From the NCBI GenBank assembly GCA_946479285.1, contig CAMLFH010000003.1, positions 1 through 64,000 on the forward strand: a stretch of 64,000 nt of DNA, read 5' to 3'. The DNA comes from an uncultured Flavobacteriales bacterium (lineage in GTDB: Bacteria; Bacteroidota; Bacteroidia; Flavobacteriales; Crocinitomicaceae). The stretch's first letter is position 1, and every line of letters starts with the position of its first letter. Both the position numbers and the translations under genes were made by a program. Shown piece by piece: positions 8,627 through 18,057 of the stretch. The notes below the pieces were generated by a model. It did not search any database. It was not told the DNA's origin and saw only the letters and a program-made list of their open reading frames with translations.

Positions 8627-8646
8627 CTCCCGATAATTATCGGGAG
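8627..8646. repeat. CCCGAT...ATCGGG intergenic palindrome
   Basis: A 20-base perfect palindrome, CTCCCGATAATTATCGGGAG, immediately upstream of the DHH phosphoesterase ATG (8606). Similar palindromes occur at 39734-39751 and 51710-51727, and a worn version at about 20153-20171. Confidence 0.85.
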
Positions 8647-8677
8647 CCGAATTGCGGATTGCTCTGACATAAAATCA

Positions 8678-8705
8678 GTAAGGGCGCGATTAATCGCGCC
8701 CTTAC
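8678..8705. repeat. 28-nt perfect palindrome, GTAA...TTAC
   Basis: All 28 bases form a perfect inverted repeat with centre CGCGATTAATCGCG and ends GTAAGG / CCTTAC. It sits 23 bases beyond the stop of the 8729-9199 gene. The same length and centre are found at 27931-27958, with different but still complementary bases in the outer arms. Confidence 0.9.
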
Positions 8706-8728
8706 CGGATATAATATGATGTAACAGA

Positions 8729-9199
8729 TTAAAATCCTGTTTTCTCAGAGCGTTTTGTTTCGATTAAAACACCTACACACGCCAATTTCTTTTTATCTCC
8801 GCCTGTAATAGATACGTTGATAAAAATTTTACGTGATTTGTCGGATATAAACTCCAACGCTTCTGCATTTCCGGAAGATGCCAATACTTTCTTAACTCTT
8901 TTGAAAGTCTCTTTTTCTCCTACTACTTTTTTCTCTACTACCATTTCGTAGATTTCGTAGTTCAGTGTTCCCACACTTCCTTCACCAAGCACGGTTGTTA
9001 AACGGTAATCCAATCCCTCGTGTGCAATGAAAGACATTTCATACGATTCGTCAGCGGCAATGGCACCTGAACGCGATTGAGAATTTAAACTATATGCGTC
9101 TTTGGTTTTTTTCTTTTTCATGAATGTCTCTGCAGGGGGACACTGAGCAAAACCAAATACAAAAGCAAATAATAAGGCTGTTGTTAAAATAAATTTCAT
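8729..9199 (-). CDS. Exported hypothetical protein
   Basis: A 156-residue protein with a signal peptide (MKFILTTALLFAFVFGFAQC). The mature part is basic and beta-rich: YEMSFIAHEGLDYRLTTVLG, LNYEIYEMVVEKKVVGEKE, FISDKSRKIFINVSI and LACVGVLIETKR. No known catalytic motif is visible. It follows the lipoprotein gene at 9210 with a 10-base gap on the same strand and is likely co-transcribed with it. I do not recognise the family. Proteins of this layout are common in Flavobacteriales and are periplasmic or surface located. Confidence 0.75.
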   Translation of the reverse strand: MKFILTTALLFAFVFGFAQCPPAETFMKKKKTKDAYSLNSQSRSGAIAADESYEMSFIAHEGLDYRLTTVLGEGSVGTLNYEIYEMVVEKKVVGEKETFKRVKKVLASSGNAEALEFISDKSRKIFINVSITGGDKKKLACVGVLIETKRSEKTGF

Positions 9200-9209
9200 A
9201 TCCGTGATG

Positions 9210-10076
9210 TTAAGCAGTTACAATTTTAGTACGAATTTCCGTGATTTTTTTCGACAGGTTATCGAAACATTTTTGAGTCATTTTACAGCTATCTCCTCCT
9301 GAAAAAGTCAATTTTCCATTTGAGTTCTGTACCTGGGTTTCCCCGGAGTTGCAATCCAATTGCTCGTATATTTTCAGAATTTCCTCGATGGAAGCTGAAT
9401 ACTCCTTAACTGATTCGTTATCCTGGTAGCTTACCAAAAACTCCAATAAGTTCTCTGCAACCAATTTCTGATCTGCCAAAGCCTGATCCAATTTAGGAGA
9501 CTTACCGAACCCTTTGGAACTTCCGATCATCAGGTGCATGGATTCGATCCAACCTCCAACAAGCATCAATGAAAGCTCATCACCTTTATCGATCTCGATC
9601 AAACGCTGGAATGTACGGTTGTACACATCATCACTCAATTTGAATAGTGAATCTGCATTTCCGTCCCATTTTTTAGCCAACTCACCCAACTCGTTCCCAA
9701 AAACCTGTGCAACACCGATATCGGAACCCAGTTTTTCCAATTTACCGAAATAGCTCAAGTACTTGTTTGTTTCATTGAATGAAGTCAAATACGCAACATC
9801 TGCTGTATAAACCCCAAAGTTCAATGCTTTTTGAGAAGAGCTTGAATACTTATCTGCCATTGCAGGATCGTGCAGGATCTTCGTGTTTTTTACTGCATCC
9901 ATCTTAGAGATCAAAGCAAACTGCTCAGAAGGCGATGGAATATTATAATTTACATTAGCAGCATCTACAGTTTCCTGCTCTTCAACCGTTGCTACTTCTT
10001 GTTTTTCCTCTCCGGAACCACAAGCATAAGCGAATAGTAATACGATACTACCTAAGATTAGTTTGTTTTTCATCAT
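9210..10076 (-). CDS. Hypothetical lipoprotein
   Basis: The best start is one of the two adjacent ATG codons at 10076 and 10073. The longer frame from 10109 adds eleven residues before the signal sequence. The product opens MMKNKLILGSIVLLFAYAC, a lipobox with Cys followed by GSGEEKQE. The rest (about 270 residues) is helical and acidic with no obvious catalytic motif. A few conserved-looking segments are NYNIPSPSEQFALISKMDAVK, FGVYTADVAYLTSF and LMLVGGWIESMHLMIGSSKG. It lies between dapA (12 or more bases upstream in the transcript) and the exported protein at 8729, on the same strand. Function unknown. Confidence 0.8.
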   Translation of the reverse strand: MMKNKLILGSIVLLFAYACGSGEEKQEVATVEEQETVDAANVNYNIPSPSEQFALISKMDAVKNTKILHDPAMADKYSSSSQKALNFGVYTADVAYLTSFNETNKYLSYFGKLEKLGSDIGVAQVFGNELGELAKKWDGNADSLFKLSDDVYNRTFQRLIEIDKGDELSLMLVGGWIESMHLMIGSSKGFGKSPKLDQALADQKLVAENLLEFLVSYQDNESVKEYSASIEEILKIYEQLDCNSGETQVQNSNGKLTFSGGDSCKMTQKCFDNLSKKITEIRTKIVTA

Positions 10077-10121
10077 CAAGTAATTTAGTGCGAATCTATT
10101 AATTTTCAACGAATCGCGTGA

Positions 10122-10997
10122 TTATTTAGTCAGTTTTTTTGTTTCTGCAACAATTTTCGCTTTCAATCCTTCTGACACCTGCATCAACGGAAGTCTCATA
10201 AACGGTTTCATCCATCCCAGTTCTTCCAATGCAATTTTCACTCCGCCCGGGTTTCCTTCTGCGAACATTAATTTTGTCACCGGAAAAAGGTCGTAATGCA
10301 GTTTCCTGGCTGTTTCGAAATCCCCGTTCAGTGCACTTGTAACCATTTGACTGAATTGTTTCGGGAACGAATTGGCAACCACGGAAATAACTCCGTCGGC
10401 ACCAGAAGCGATTAAAGGTAAAGTAATCGCATCATCACCGGAAAGCACTAAAAAGTTTTCGGGTCTGCAACGAATGATCTCCATAATCTGCTCCATATTT
10501 CCGGAAGCTTCTTTCATGGCCACAATATTTTTGATCTCAGCCAATTCCAGAGTTGTTTCTGCAAGCACATTTGATCCTGTTCTTCCCGGAACATTGTATA
10601 AAATGATCGGTAAATCAGTAGCATCAGCCAAAACTTTGTAATGCGCCACATAACCAGCTTGGGTAGGTTTATTGTAATAAGGCGCAACGGAAAGAATTCC
10701 ATCAACTCCATCCGGTATATTCTTAATTGCTTCGGCAACAGCCATGGTATTGTTCCCACCTGCCCCGTAAACAATCGGCAAAGTTCCATTGTTTACTTCC
10801 AAAACTGTCTCCAGCACCTGTTTCTTCTCTTCGCTATTCAAAGTTGGAGATTCGCCAGTAGTTCCCTGAACTACCAGGTAATTAGTACCACCGGAAATTT
10901 GTTCCTGTACCAATCTGCGCAATGCCGGGAAGTCGATAGACCTGTCTGCGTTGAATGGCGTAACCAATGCAACTCCGGCTCCTTTAAATAGATTCAT
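10122..10997 (-). CDS. dapA: 4-hydroxy-tetrahydrodipicolinate synthase
   Basis: Condenses pyruvate with aspartate semialdehyde in the lysine and meso-diaminopimelate pathway. At 291 residues the length is typical. Visible motifs are LVVQGTTGESPTL near residue 38 (the Thr-Thr of the proton relay), ILYNVPGRTGSNV with the catalytic Tyr near residue 133, and VAMKEASGN with the Schiff-base Lys near residue 161. DVISVVANSFP-like and GNPGGVK-type segments follow. The product feeds both protein synthesis and the peptidoglycan that murA and the muramidases in this window act on. The start ATG at 10997 is clear. In many Bacteroidota dapA lies close to bamD/rpoZ; here about 6 kb of other genes intervene. 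Confidence 0.95.
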   Translation of the reverse strand: MNLFKGAGVALVTPFNADRSIDFPALRRLVQEQISGGTNYLVVQGTTGESPTLNSEEKKQVLETVLEVNNGTLPIVYGAGGNNTMAVAEAIKNIPDGVDGILSVAPYYNKPTQAGYVAHYKVLADATDLPIILYNVPGRTGSNVLAETTLELAEIKNIVAMKEASGNMEQIMEIIRCRPENFLVLSGDDAITLPLIASGADGVISVVANSFPKQFSQMVTSALNGDFETARKLHYDLFPVTKLMFAEGNPGGVKIALEELGWMKPFMRLPLMQVSEGLKAKIVAETKKLTK

Positions 10998-11240
10998 TGT
11001 GTTTTGTTTTTAAACAGTAAAAAGTAGTACGAAATTACGAAATCCTTTAGGAATTACGAGTTCAGAAATGCGAATTGCTAATTAATTTTACAGATTGTTA
11101 GAAATAACACTTCGTTATCCCGTACCGCCTATCCAGGCATGATACTTCGATCAACGAGTTCGTTAAAACTAGAATTCTAAAATTCGCGTATTCTATTTTT
11201 TCAACGTACTATTTTCCATTTTTCACTCTACTTTTGTGTC

Positions 11241-11627
11241 ATGACAACAACTCCATTTCCTTTCAAAGTTCTTTTTTGGTTCGAAAATCATTCGAAAATC
11301 ATTGCAGAGATTAAACGAACGGATATTCAATCCGAAGATAAAAGTTTGGTATACAAGTGGATTGTTATAGAGAAAGAAATCCGTAGCAGCTCAGTCGCGA
11401 CTGAGCTCTACGGTGAATCACCTCAAAATAATGATCAGACCAGAATTTCCATTCTTACGTTTCAATCGATGGATTCTTCCGGGGAAAACCAAACACGCAC
11501 TTTTACAGAAGGAATTTTACATTGGGATTCAGAACAGGCCGATTTCAACGGTGAAAAAATGACACGTGTTGAACCGAGTGACTTATCTATTGAATCGCTG
11601 GCTTTGGTTTTTGGGTTTTTAGAGTGA
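11241..11627 (+). CDS. Hypothetical protein interrupted in frame by a palindromic element
   Basis: A 128-residue frame on the opposite strand to its neighbours, with ATG at 11241 and no signal peptide. The first half (PFPFKVLFWFENHSKIIAEI) and second half (TRISILTFQSMDSSGENQT ... LSIESLALVFGFLE) look like a small beta-rich protein. Residues 47-58 (IRSSSVATELYGE) are encoded by a 33-base hairpin-forming element belonging to the palindrome family described at 11381. The reading frame is kept across it. The gene is flanked by a 243-base spacer on its left and converges with the gene at 11664. Function unknown, and whether it is expressed cannot be judged here. Confidence 0.55.
   Translation: MTTTPFPFKVLFWFENHSKIIAEIKRTDIQSEDKSLVYKWIVIEKEIRSSSVATELYGESPQNNDQTRISILTFQSMDSSGENQTRTFTEGILHWDSEQADFNGEKMTRVEPSDLSIESLALVFGFLE
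11381..11413. repeat. 28-nt family palindrome inside a reading frame (one bulged base)
   Basis: The 20-base core AGCTCAGTCGCGACTGAGCT (11388-11407) is a perfect palindrome. Outside it, CCGTAG pairs with CTACGG once the single C at 11387 is bulged out, giving a 33-base element exactly eleven codons long. Removing the bulge gives GTAG + core + CTAC, 28 bases, the same size and ends as the copy at 15705. It lies within the gene at 11241-11627. Confidence 0.85.
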
Positions 11628-11663
11628 CAATTACAAATTCTTTTGAACCGTAACCATTGATAA

Positions 11664-12068
11664 CTAACTTTTCCGAAACAGTTTGTCCCGGGCAATAGCC
11701 GGAACTAAAAAAGCACAAAATAATCCTGCTACAAAATGCATGGGAATATCCATTATTCTGAATTCTATTGGAACAGGCGTGCCATCGGGTAAGGTTGGAT
11801 GTCCCATAACGCTTAAAACAGTAACTGTAACAGCTCCAATCGCAAAGATAAATCCCGCTCTTTTGAATAGGAATGTCAGCAACCAATAGATAAGCGAACC
11901 AATGAATATAGTTCCGAATGTTGTGATGATAACAGGATTAAGAAATAGGATTTCTGACCATGGATTGCCATTCCTGGTAGCAATGTAAAACCAGATCACA
12001 TTTATCGCTGAAGCAATCAAAGCTGTTATAAGCCATGCTTTCATTATTTTTATAAATTTTATTTTCAT
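11664..12068 (-). CDS. Small integral membrane protein (DUF6069-like)
   Basis: A 134-residue hydrophobic protein with four predicted membrane segments: about residues 9-29 (AWLITALIASAINVIWFYIA), 42-66, 70-90 (AGFIFAIGAVTVTVLSV) and 107-127 (DIPMHFVAGLFCAFLVPA). The layout, with a HP-TLPDGTPVP-type loop before the last helix and a terminal HFVAG motif, resembles the DUF6069 family. I am not certain. Translation could also begin at the ATG for MKAWLITAL (12044). It follows the NmrA-like gene by 14 bases and so is probably the last gene of the MarR-controlled operon. Confidence 0.7.
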   Translation of the reverse strand: MKIKFIKIMKAWLITALIASAINVIWFYIATRNGNPWSEILFLNPVIITTFGTIFIGSLIYWLLTFLFKRAGFIFAIGAVTVTVLSVMGHPTLPDGTPVPIEFRIMDIPMHFVAGLFCAFLVPAIARDKLFRKS

Positions 12069-12082
12069 ATCGGCTTTTTAGG

Positions 12083-12952
12083 TTATTTAAATTCAGATGC
12101 ATAGTCTTTAGCAAAATCTTCTATTGATCGTGGGGATTTTTTCAGTATTTCCTGAACTGTACCATTCACAAAATCTGCTTTCCCCATCCGTACATTTTCG
12201 GCAATCTTTAAAAATGTATTGATCATCATTTGAGGCATTTTCTTTTCCTCCATTCTTTGTTTTGCCTGATCAGCAGTTAGTGAAATATATTCCACCTTTT
12301 CACCAATGGCTTCGCTTATTGCATCTGCGACCTCTGCGTAGTTTACAGCTTTTGCCCCCGTCAGTAAATGTGTTTTGTTGATGTGATTATCAGGTTGGGT
12401 TAATGCAATAAATGCGACTTCGGCAATATCCCTGGTATCCAGGTATGGTTTTTTTCCGTTACCGGTCGCTTCGTATATTTTGCGTTCCTTTTTGATGGTC
12501 CTAGAAAAATCGCCGAGCCAATTTTGCATGAATGAATTTGGCTGCAGAATAATCCAGTCAATGCCAGACTCTTTTAACAACTCTTCCACTTCACCATTGG
12601 GCCTTGCAATAAAGTTTTGAGAATTTTTATCTGAACCAGGTGAAGACAATTTTACAATATGCTTAACTCCTGTTTGTTTAGCAGCTTCAATCACATTGTT
12701 TTGCTCTGTCGTAAAATTTTGGTTTACACTTGAAGCAAGAAAAACTCCTTTACTGTTCTCCATTGTTTTAACCAGCGATCCTTTGTCTGATAAATCTGCT
12801 TCTATCCATTGTATGAATGGCATTTCTACTGCTTTCTCCTTATTACGGGTCACTGCTATTGTTGGTATGTCTGCATTCGATAAAAAATGCAGGAGTTCTT
12901 TCCCAACTTTTCCTGTTGCACCAAATACGGTGATGTGTGTTTGATTATTCAT
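12083..12952 (-). CDS. NmrA-like NAD(P)-binding protein (atypical SDR)
   Basis: A 289-residue Rossmann protein of the NmrA / NAD(P)H-binding SDR group. The glycine motif is near the N-terminus (VFGATGKVGKELL, residues 9-21), followed by AVTRNKEKA and later IVKLSSPGSD and WIILQPNSFMQNW. Members act as NAD(P)H:quinone-type reductases or redox sensors. No catalytic YxxxK of classical SDRs is evident. The gene sits directly downstream of a MarR-type regulator with an operator-like site between them (12977-12998), suggesting induction by a small aromatic or electrophilic ligand. A small membrane protein gene follows. Confidence 0.85.
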   Translation of the reverse strand: MNNQTHITVFGATGKVGKELLHFLSNADIPTIAVTRNKEKAVEMPFIQWIEADLSDKGSLVKTMENSKGVFLASSVNQNFTTEQNNVIEAAKQTGVKHIVKLSSPGSDKNSQNFIARPNGEVEELLKESGIDWIILQPNSFMQNWLGDFSRTIKKERKIYEATGNGKKPYLDTRDIAEVAFIALTQPDNHINKTHLLTGAKAVNYAEVADAISEAIGEKVEYISLTADQAKQRMEEKKMPQMMINTFLKIAENVRMGKADFVNGTVQEILKKSPRSIEDFAKDYASEFK

Positions 12953-12976
12953 GCTTTTCGTTTTAAATATTGTTTA

Positions 12977-12998
12977 TTTATTTAGCCGACTAACTAAA
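12977..12998 (-). promoter_or_regulatory. Putative MarR operator 2 (upstream of the NmrA-like gene)
   Basis: TTTATTTAGCCGACTAACTAAA differs at only 3 of 22 positions from the site at 13463-13484 upstream of the marR gene. It lies 25-46 bases upstream of the NmrA-like start codon. Duplication of the same near-palindrome in front of both genes is what an autoregulating MarR repressor would need. Confidence 0.65.
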
Positions 12999-13014
12999 TC
13001 GAGATAAAAAAAAC

Positions 13015-13443
13015 CTATCCCAGGTTCTTTACTATTTGCTGAAGCGAGATTCTCAGATCCTCTTTTGCTTCCTTTGAAAGTTCATCCAAACTTCTCTTTT
13101 CGAGATCAATCCAGATATCTACAACACCTTGAACGGCTTCTTTTCCTTTTGGAGTTAAGAAAACTCTTGAAACCCTTAAATCAACCGAGTCTTTCTCCTT
13201 AGTGATTGTACCTTTAGCTGTCATACGATCAATCATACTTGAAATAGTCGCGTGCTGAATACACATTTTCTCCACTAATTCAGAAATTGTTTGCCCATCT
13301 TTTGTGTGCAGATAATATAACAGAATATCCTGCCCATCATAAAGATCCAATTTTGCAAGACGTTCATTTGATAAGCTTCTACGCATCTTACATATCTGCA
13401 TCAGCAAATTACCAATTGAATCGTGTCCGTGTTTTTGCTTCAT
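13015..13443 (-). CDS. MarR family transcriptional regulator
   Basis: A 142-residue winged-helix repressor. The DNA-binding region shows ILLYYLHTKDGQTISELVEKM, CIQHATISSMIDRMTAKGTI (recognition helix) and the wing DLRVSRVFLTPKGKEAV. MarR proteins usually repress themselves and an adjacent gene until a small phenolic or oxidant ligand binds or oxidises them. Here the adjacent genes are an NmrA-like NAD(P)-binding protein and a small membrane protein on the same strand. Matching operator-like sequences lie immediately upstream of this gene and of the NmrA-like gene. The ATG at 13443 is clear. Confidence 0.9.
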   Translation of the reverse strand: MKQKHGHDSIGNLLMQICKMRRSLSNERLAKLDLYDGQDILLYYLHTKDGQTISELVEKMCIQHATISSMIDRMTAKGTITKEKDSVDLRVSRVFLTPKGKEAVQGVVDIWIDLEKRSLDELSKEAKEDLRISLQQIVKNLG

Positions 13444-13462
13444 GGAACAAATATAGTTATTA

Positions 13463-13484
13463 TTTAGTTAGCTGACTAACTTAA
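13463..13484 (-). promoter_or_regulatory. Putative MarR operator 1 (upstream of marR)
   Basis: Contains the perfect inverted repeat AGTTAG-CTGA-CTAACT (13466-13481), centred about 30 bases upstream of the marR ATG. It shares 19 of 22 positions with the site at 12977-12998. A palindrome of this size and placement is typical for MarR dimers. Confidence 0.65.
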
Positions 13485-13530
13485 TTTGATTTTAAATTTG
13501 TGCAAAACAGATTGATTGGGATAAAATAAC

Positions 13531-13555
13531 AACTGCCCACTTTAAGCGGGCAGTT
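13531..13555. terminator. Rho-independent terminator after ligA
   Basis: Stem AACTGCCC / GGGCAGTT around ACTTTAAGC. On the minus strand it follows the ligA stop by about 75 bases and is followed by a T-rich stretch. On the plus strand it is followed by CTGTTTTTTT, so it could stop transcription in both directions. Confidence 0.7.
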
Positions 13556-13629
13556 CTGTTTTTTTATTGGTGTAATTGCTTCTTCAAAGGCTGGACTGAT
13601 TGAAATTTCAAACAGAAATCTTACCTCCA

Positions 13630-15672
<2,043 letters not shown>

Positions 15673-15703
15673 TTAATAATTATGAATTACAGATTGAAAA
15701 CAT

Positions 15704-15733
15704 CGTAGGGATAAGTCGCGACTTATCCCTACG
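15704..15733. repeat. 28-nt perfect palindrome with GTAG...CTAC ends
   Basis: Thirty bases (28 from GTAG to CTAC plus one C/G pair outside) form a perfect palindrome with centre AAGTCGCGACTT. It lies between the start of ligA and the stop of the pseudouridine synthase gene. Its ends and centre match the copy at 11381-11413, while the arm sequence between them differs in a pairing-preserving way. Confidence 0.92.
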
Positions 15734-15749
15734 TTTATAAAATATCAAA

Positions 15750-17453
15750 TCATGAAAATTCTGCATCAACCTTAATCTTAACGGCTTCTTTGGTGATTGG
15801 ATGCGTGAATTGAAGAAATTGTGCGTGCAGGTGCAATCTTGTTTCTTTACTTCCGTAAAGATCGTCTCCGATAATCGGTGCATTTAACCCCAAAACATGT
15901 GCTGCATGAACCCGCAGCTGATGCGTTCTGCCGGTGATCGGGTAAAAATAGATAAGCGTTTGGTTATTTCTTCGTTCCAAGACTTCCCATTTGGTTACTG
16001 CACGTTTTCCATGTTCGTAACACACCAATTGGCGCGGACGATCGTCCAAATCGACACGCAAAGGCAAATCGATCGTACCGGAATCCTCTTTTACGATTCC
16101 ATCCAAAAGTGCTACATAGCGTTTCTGTACGTTTCGTTTGATGAATTGCTTCTGAAGGTGCATGTGTACTTTCTTATTCTTTGCAAGGACCAAAATTCCG
16201 GAAGTGGACATATCGAGACGATGAACAATCATTGGCCCGGTGGCATCCGGGTATTTTTGCTGCATGCGTGTGTAAACCGAATCCGAGATGTTTTTCCCGG
16301 GTACGGAGAGAAATTCTGCCGGTTTATTGACAATTACCAGGTAATCATCTTCAAAAACGATTTCCAGTTCTTTATTTTCAGCCGGATTCTGAAGCATTGG
16401 ATTTTCGTCTGTTTCAATTCCCTGCAGCATGTGCCCCAGAATTGGTTCACATTTCCCTCTACAAGCCGGATAAACCTGCTTATGAACGCGTACTTCCGAC
16501 TTAGGTGAAGCTCCCCACCAAAACTCACCCAGGCAAACGGGTTTCAAATCGTTCTCAAAAGCATATTGCAGCAATTTCGGAGCGGCACATTCCCCGGCTC
16601 CGGCCGGTGGTTTATGATCTATGGTATTTTGAAAAATGCTTTGCAGGCTTCTTCTCTCTTTTTTATGATTGAGGAAGTAATAGGAATCAAAAATATCAGC
16701 CTGAAGCGCATTGGACATGTTCTTTCGCTTTTCACGCAATTCATTCAGCCGATTCTCAAACGTGTTCACTTCTTCGCTTAAACGATGGATCTTTTTCTTT
16801 CCTAAATCTATAAAGTCTTTTAAAAAGTATTGTTCACGGATTGATTGTTTTCTCAGATCTTCCAGGAGAATTTCCAGTTCATCCGGAGTCCGATTAGTTG
16901 AACTGTCCCGAATTTCTTTGCGCTTAGCTTTCGATTCTTTAATCTCTTTCTTAACCTTCTGAAGCTCTTCCTGGTAGGAACTTTGAACTTCTGCCAATTC
17001 AGCTTTTGCATTTAAGTACTGCGCATTTTTTTCCAAAGCAGCAATCTCCAGGGTCATATCATTAATAACCACTTCTTCTTTTCGGAAGAATCCTTCGGAA
17101 TCGAGCAGATCGAAAACCGGCGGAACGAAGTAATCAAAGTCATTGGAGTCGGCCAATTTTCCTGAGAAAGCAGCTAAAAACCCCAATTCCTTTTGAGCAT
17201 TTTCAACGACCAGAACTCCGAACATCTTCCCGATTACTAAACCTTCCTGTTGGTCATTCAATCCAAAATTGTGAATCCAATCCGTTTGATTTATTAAGTA
17301 ATCCTGAACCTGAATCATTGCCAGATGAGCTAATTCATGCGGATCGTAATAAAACGGGAAGGTGAATTTTTCAGGACGGGTAATTCCGGAAATATCTGAT
17401 TGAAAAGAAATGAATTTGGAGTTTATTGACACGTGTTCTTTTATGGACTGCAA
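15750..17453 (-). CDS. RluA family pseudouridine synthase with long N-terminal extension
   Basis: Isomerises uridine to pseudouridine in rRNA or tRNA. The C-terminal 210 residues form the RluA catalytic domain: EDDYLVIVNKPAEFLSVPGK, then the catalytic motif IVHRLDMSTSGILVLAKN (Asp within HRLD), and GRTHQLRVHAAH near the end. The first 340 residues are an extension with a long Lys/Glu-rich coiled coil (about residues 120-250) and a Cys-containing segment (PPAGAGECAAPKLL, VYPACRGKCEPILGHM). This two-part form occurs in other Bacteroidota and gammaproteobacteria. The start is unsure: 17453 is TTG, and an in-frame GTG lies at 17432. No ATG lies close by. Confidence 0.85.
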   Translation of the reverse strand: MQSIKEHVSINSKFISFQSDISGITRPEKFTFPFYYDPHELAHLAMIQVQDYLINQTDWIHNFGLNDQQEGLVIGKMFGVLVVENAQKELGFLAAFSGKLADSNDFDYFVPPVFDLLDSEGFFRKEEVVINDMTLEIAALEKNAQYLNAKAELAEVQSSYQEELQKVKKEIKESKAKRKEIRDSSTNRTPDELEILLEDLRKQSIREQYFLKDFIDLGKKKIHRLSEEVNTFENRLNELREKRKNMSNALQADIFDSYYFLNHKKERRSLQSIFQNTIDHKPPAGAGECAAPKLLQYAFENDLKPVCLGEFWWGASPKSEVRVHKQVYPACRGKCEPILGHMLQGIETDENPMLQNPAENKELEIVFEDDYLVIVNKPAEFLSVPGKNISDSVYTRMQQKYPDATGPMIVHRLDMSTSGILVLAKNKKVHMHLQKQFIKRNVQKRYVALLDGIVKEDSGTIDLPLRVDLDDRPRQLVCYEHGKRAVTKWEVLERRNNQTLIYFYPITGRTHQLRVHAAHVLGLNAPIIGDDLYGSKETRLHLHAQFLQFTHPITKEAVKIKVDAEFS

Positions 17454-17481
17454 AGATAGGAAAATCAGTACTTATTTTTTC

Positions 17482-17574
17482 ACCGCTAAGAGCGCTAAGG
17501 CGCAAAGAAGAGATGAAATGAATTAATACAAAGTGTAAGGACACAAAGAACAACTTTCTTCGCGCCTTTGCGGT
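17482..17574. repeat. Intergenic inverted repeat (ACCGC...AAGGCGCAAAGAAG / CTTCGCGCCTTTGCGGT)
   Basis: The 93-base region has ends that can pair (ACCGC with GCGGT, and AAGGCGC plus AAGAAG with CTTCGCGCCTT) around an AT-rich loop of about 45 bases. It fills most of the spacer between the pseudouridine synthase and the CDGSH gene. This word composition is a widespread Bacteroidota intergenic repeat in my experience; no function is claimed. Confidence 0.6.
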
Positions 17575-17579
17575 AAATA

Positions 17580-18011
17580 TTAATCCGAGAAATTGATCTT
17601 TACGTGTGTTCCGTCGCAATAAGGTTTATTGGAAGAAGCTCCGCAGCGGCAAAAGGCTGTTACCTTACTTTCTTTTAACTCCTCGTGTCCGGAATGTTTC
17701 ACTGTAATATTCCCATAAACCAATAGTGGTCCGTTCGGCAAAGTTTCTACCACATTTACCTGCTGTATTTCCTTTTGCTCGTTTTTCAGCCGGTAACTCA
17801 ATGCTCCACTCGGACATTTATCCACCTGGGCGATCATTTCAGCTGTCGTGCCGCCATCGATTTTTATCCATGGTTTTGTACTGGGCTGAAAAACATTCGG
17901 AAGCCCGGTTGTTCTTTTCCAGCAAATGGTAGAATGAATACAGCTTTCAGGTTTCCAAATAATAGTCACTTCTTCGTTGGAATATTCTTTGACAATCGGT
18001 TTATCTGACAT
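17580..18011 (-). CDS. CDGSH iron-sulfur protein fused to a divergent 4Fe-4S (Fer4_19) domain
   Basis: A 143-residue iron-sulfur protein with two domains. The N-terminal part (residues 1-70) has CIHSTICWKRTTGLPNVFQP and later VDKCPSGALSYR, the Fer4_19 divergent mono-cluster ferredoxin pattern. The C-terminal part carries the CDGSH signature CRCGASSNKPYCDGTH, which binds a 2Fe-2S cluster through three Cys and one His. Cytosolic, no signal peptide. Roles proposed for such proteins are redox sensing and cluster transfer. It lies between the pseudouridine synthase and prmC genes on the same strand, and no specific partner is indicated by context. Confidence 0.9.
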   Translation of the reverse strand: MSDKPIVKEYSNEEVTIIWKPESCIHSTICWKRTTGLPNVFQPSTKPWIKIDGGTTAEMIAQVDKCPSGALSYRLKNEQKEIQQVNVVETLPNGPLLVYGNITVKHSGHEELKESKVTAFCRCGASSNKPYCDGTHVKINFSD

Positions 18012-18057
18012 GATGCGGAGTTTTTTAAAGGAAGTATGAAATTACTAAATCATTTCG

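Noticed and set aside
11587..11886. Minus-strand frame overlapping two genes
   Set aside because: It overlaps both the palindrome-bearing gene and the membrane protein gene and shows no protein-like pattern.
13531..13555. Member of the 28-nt palindrome family at 13531
   Set aside because: Different ends and loop; better explained as the ligA terminator.
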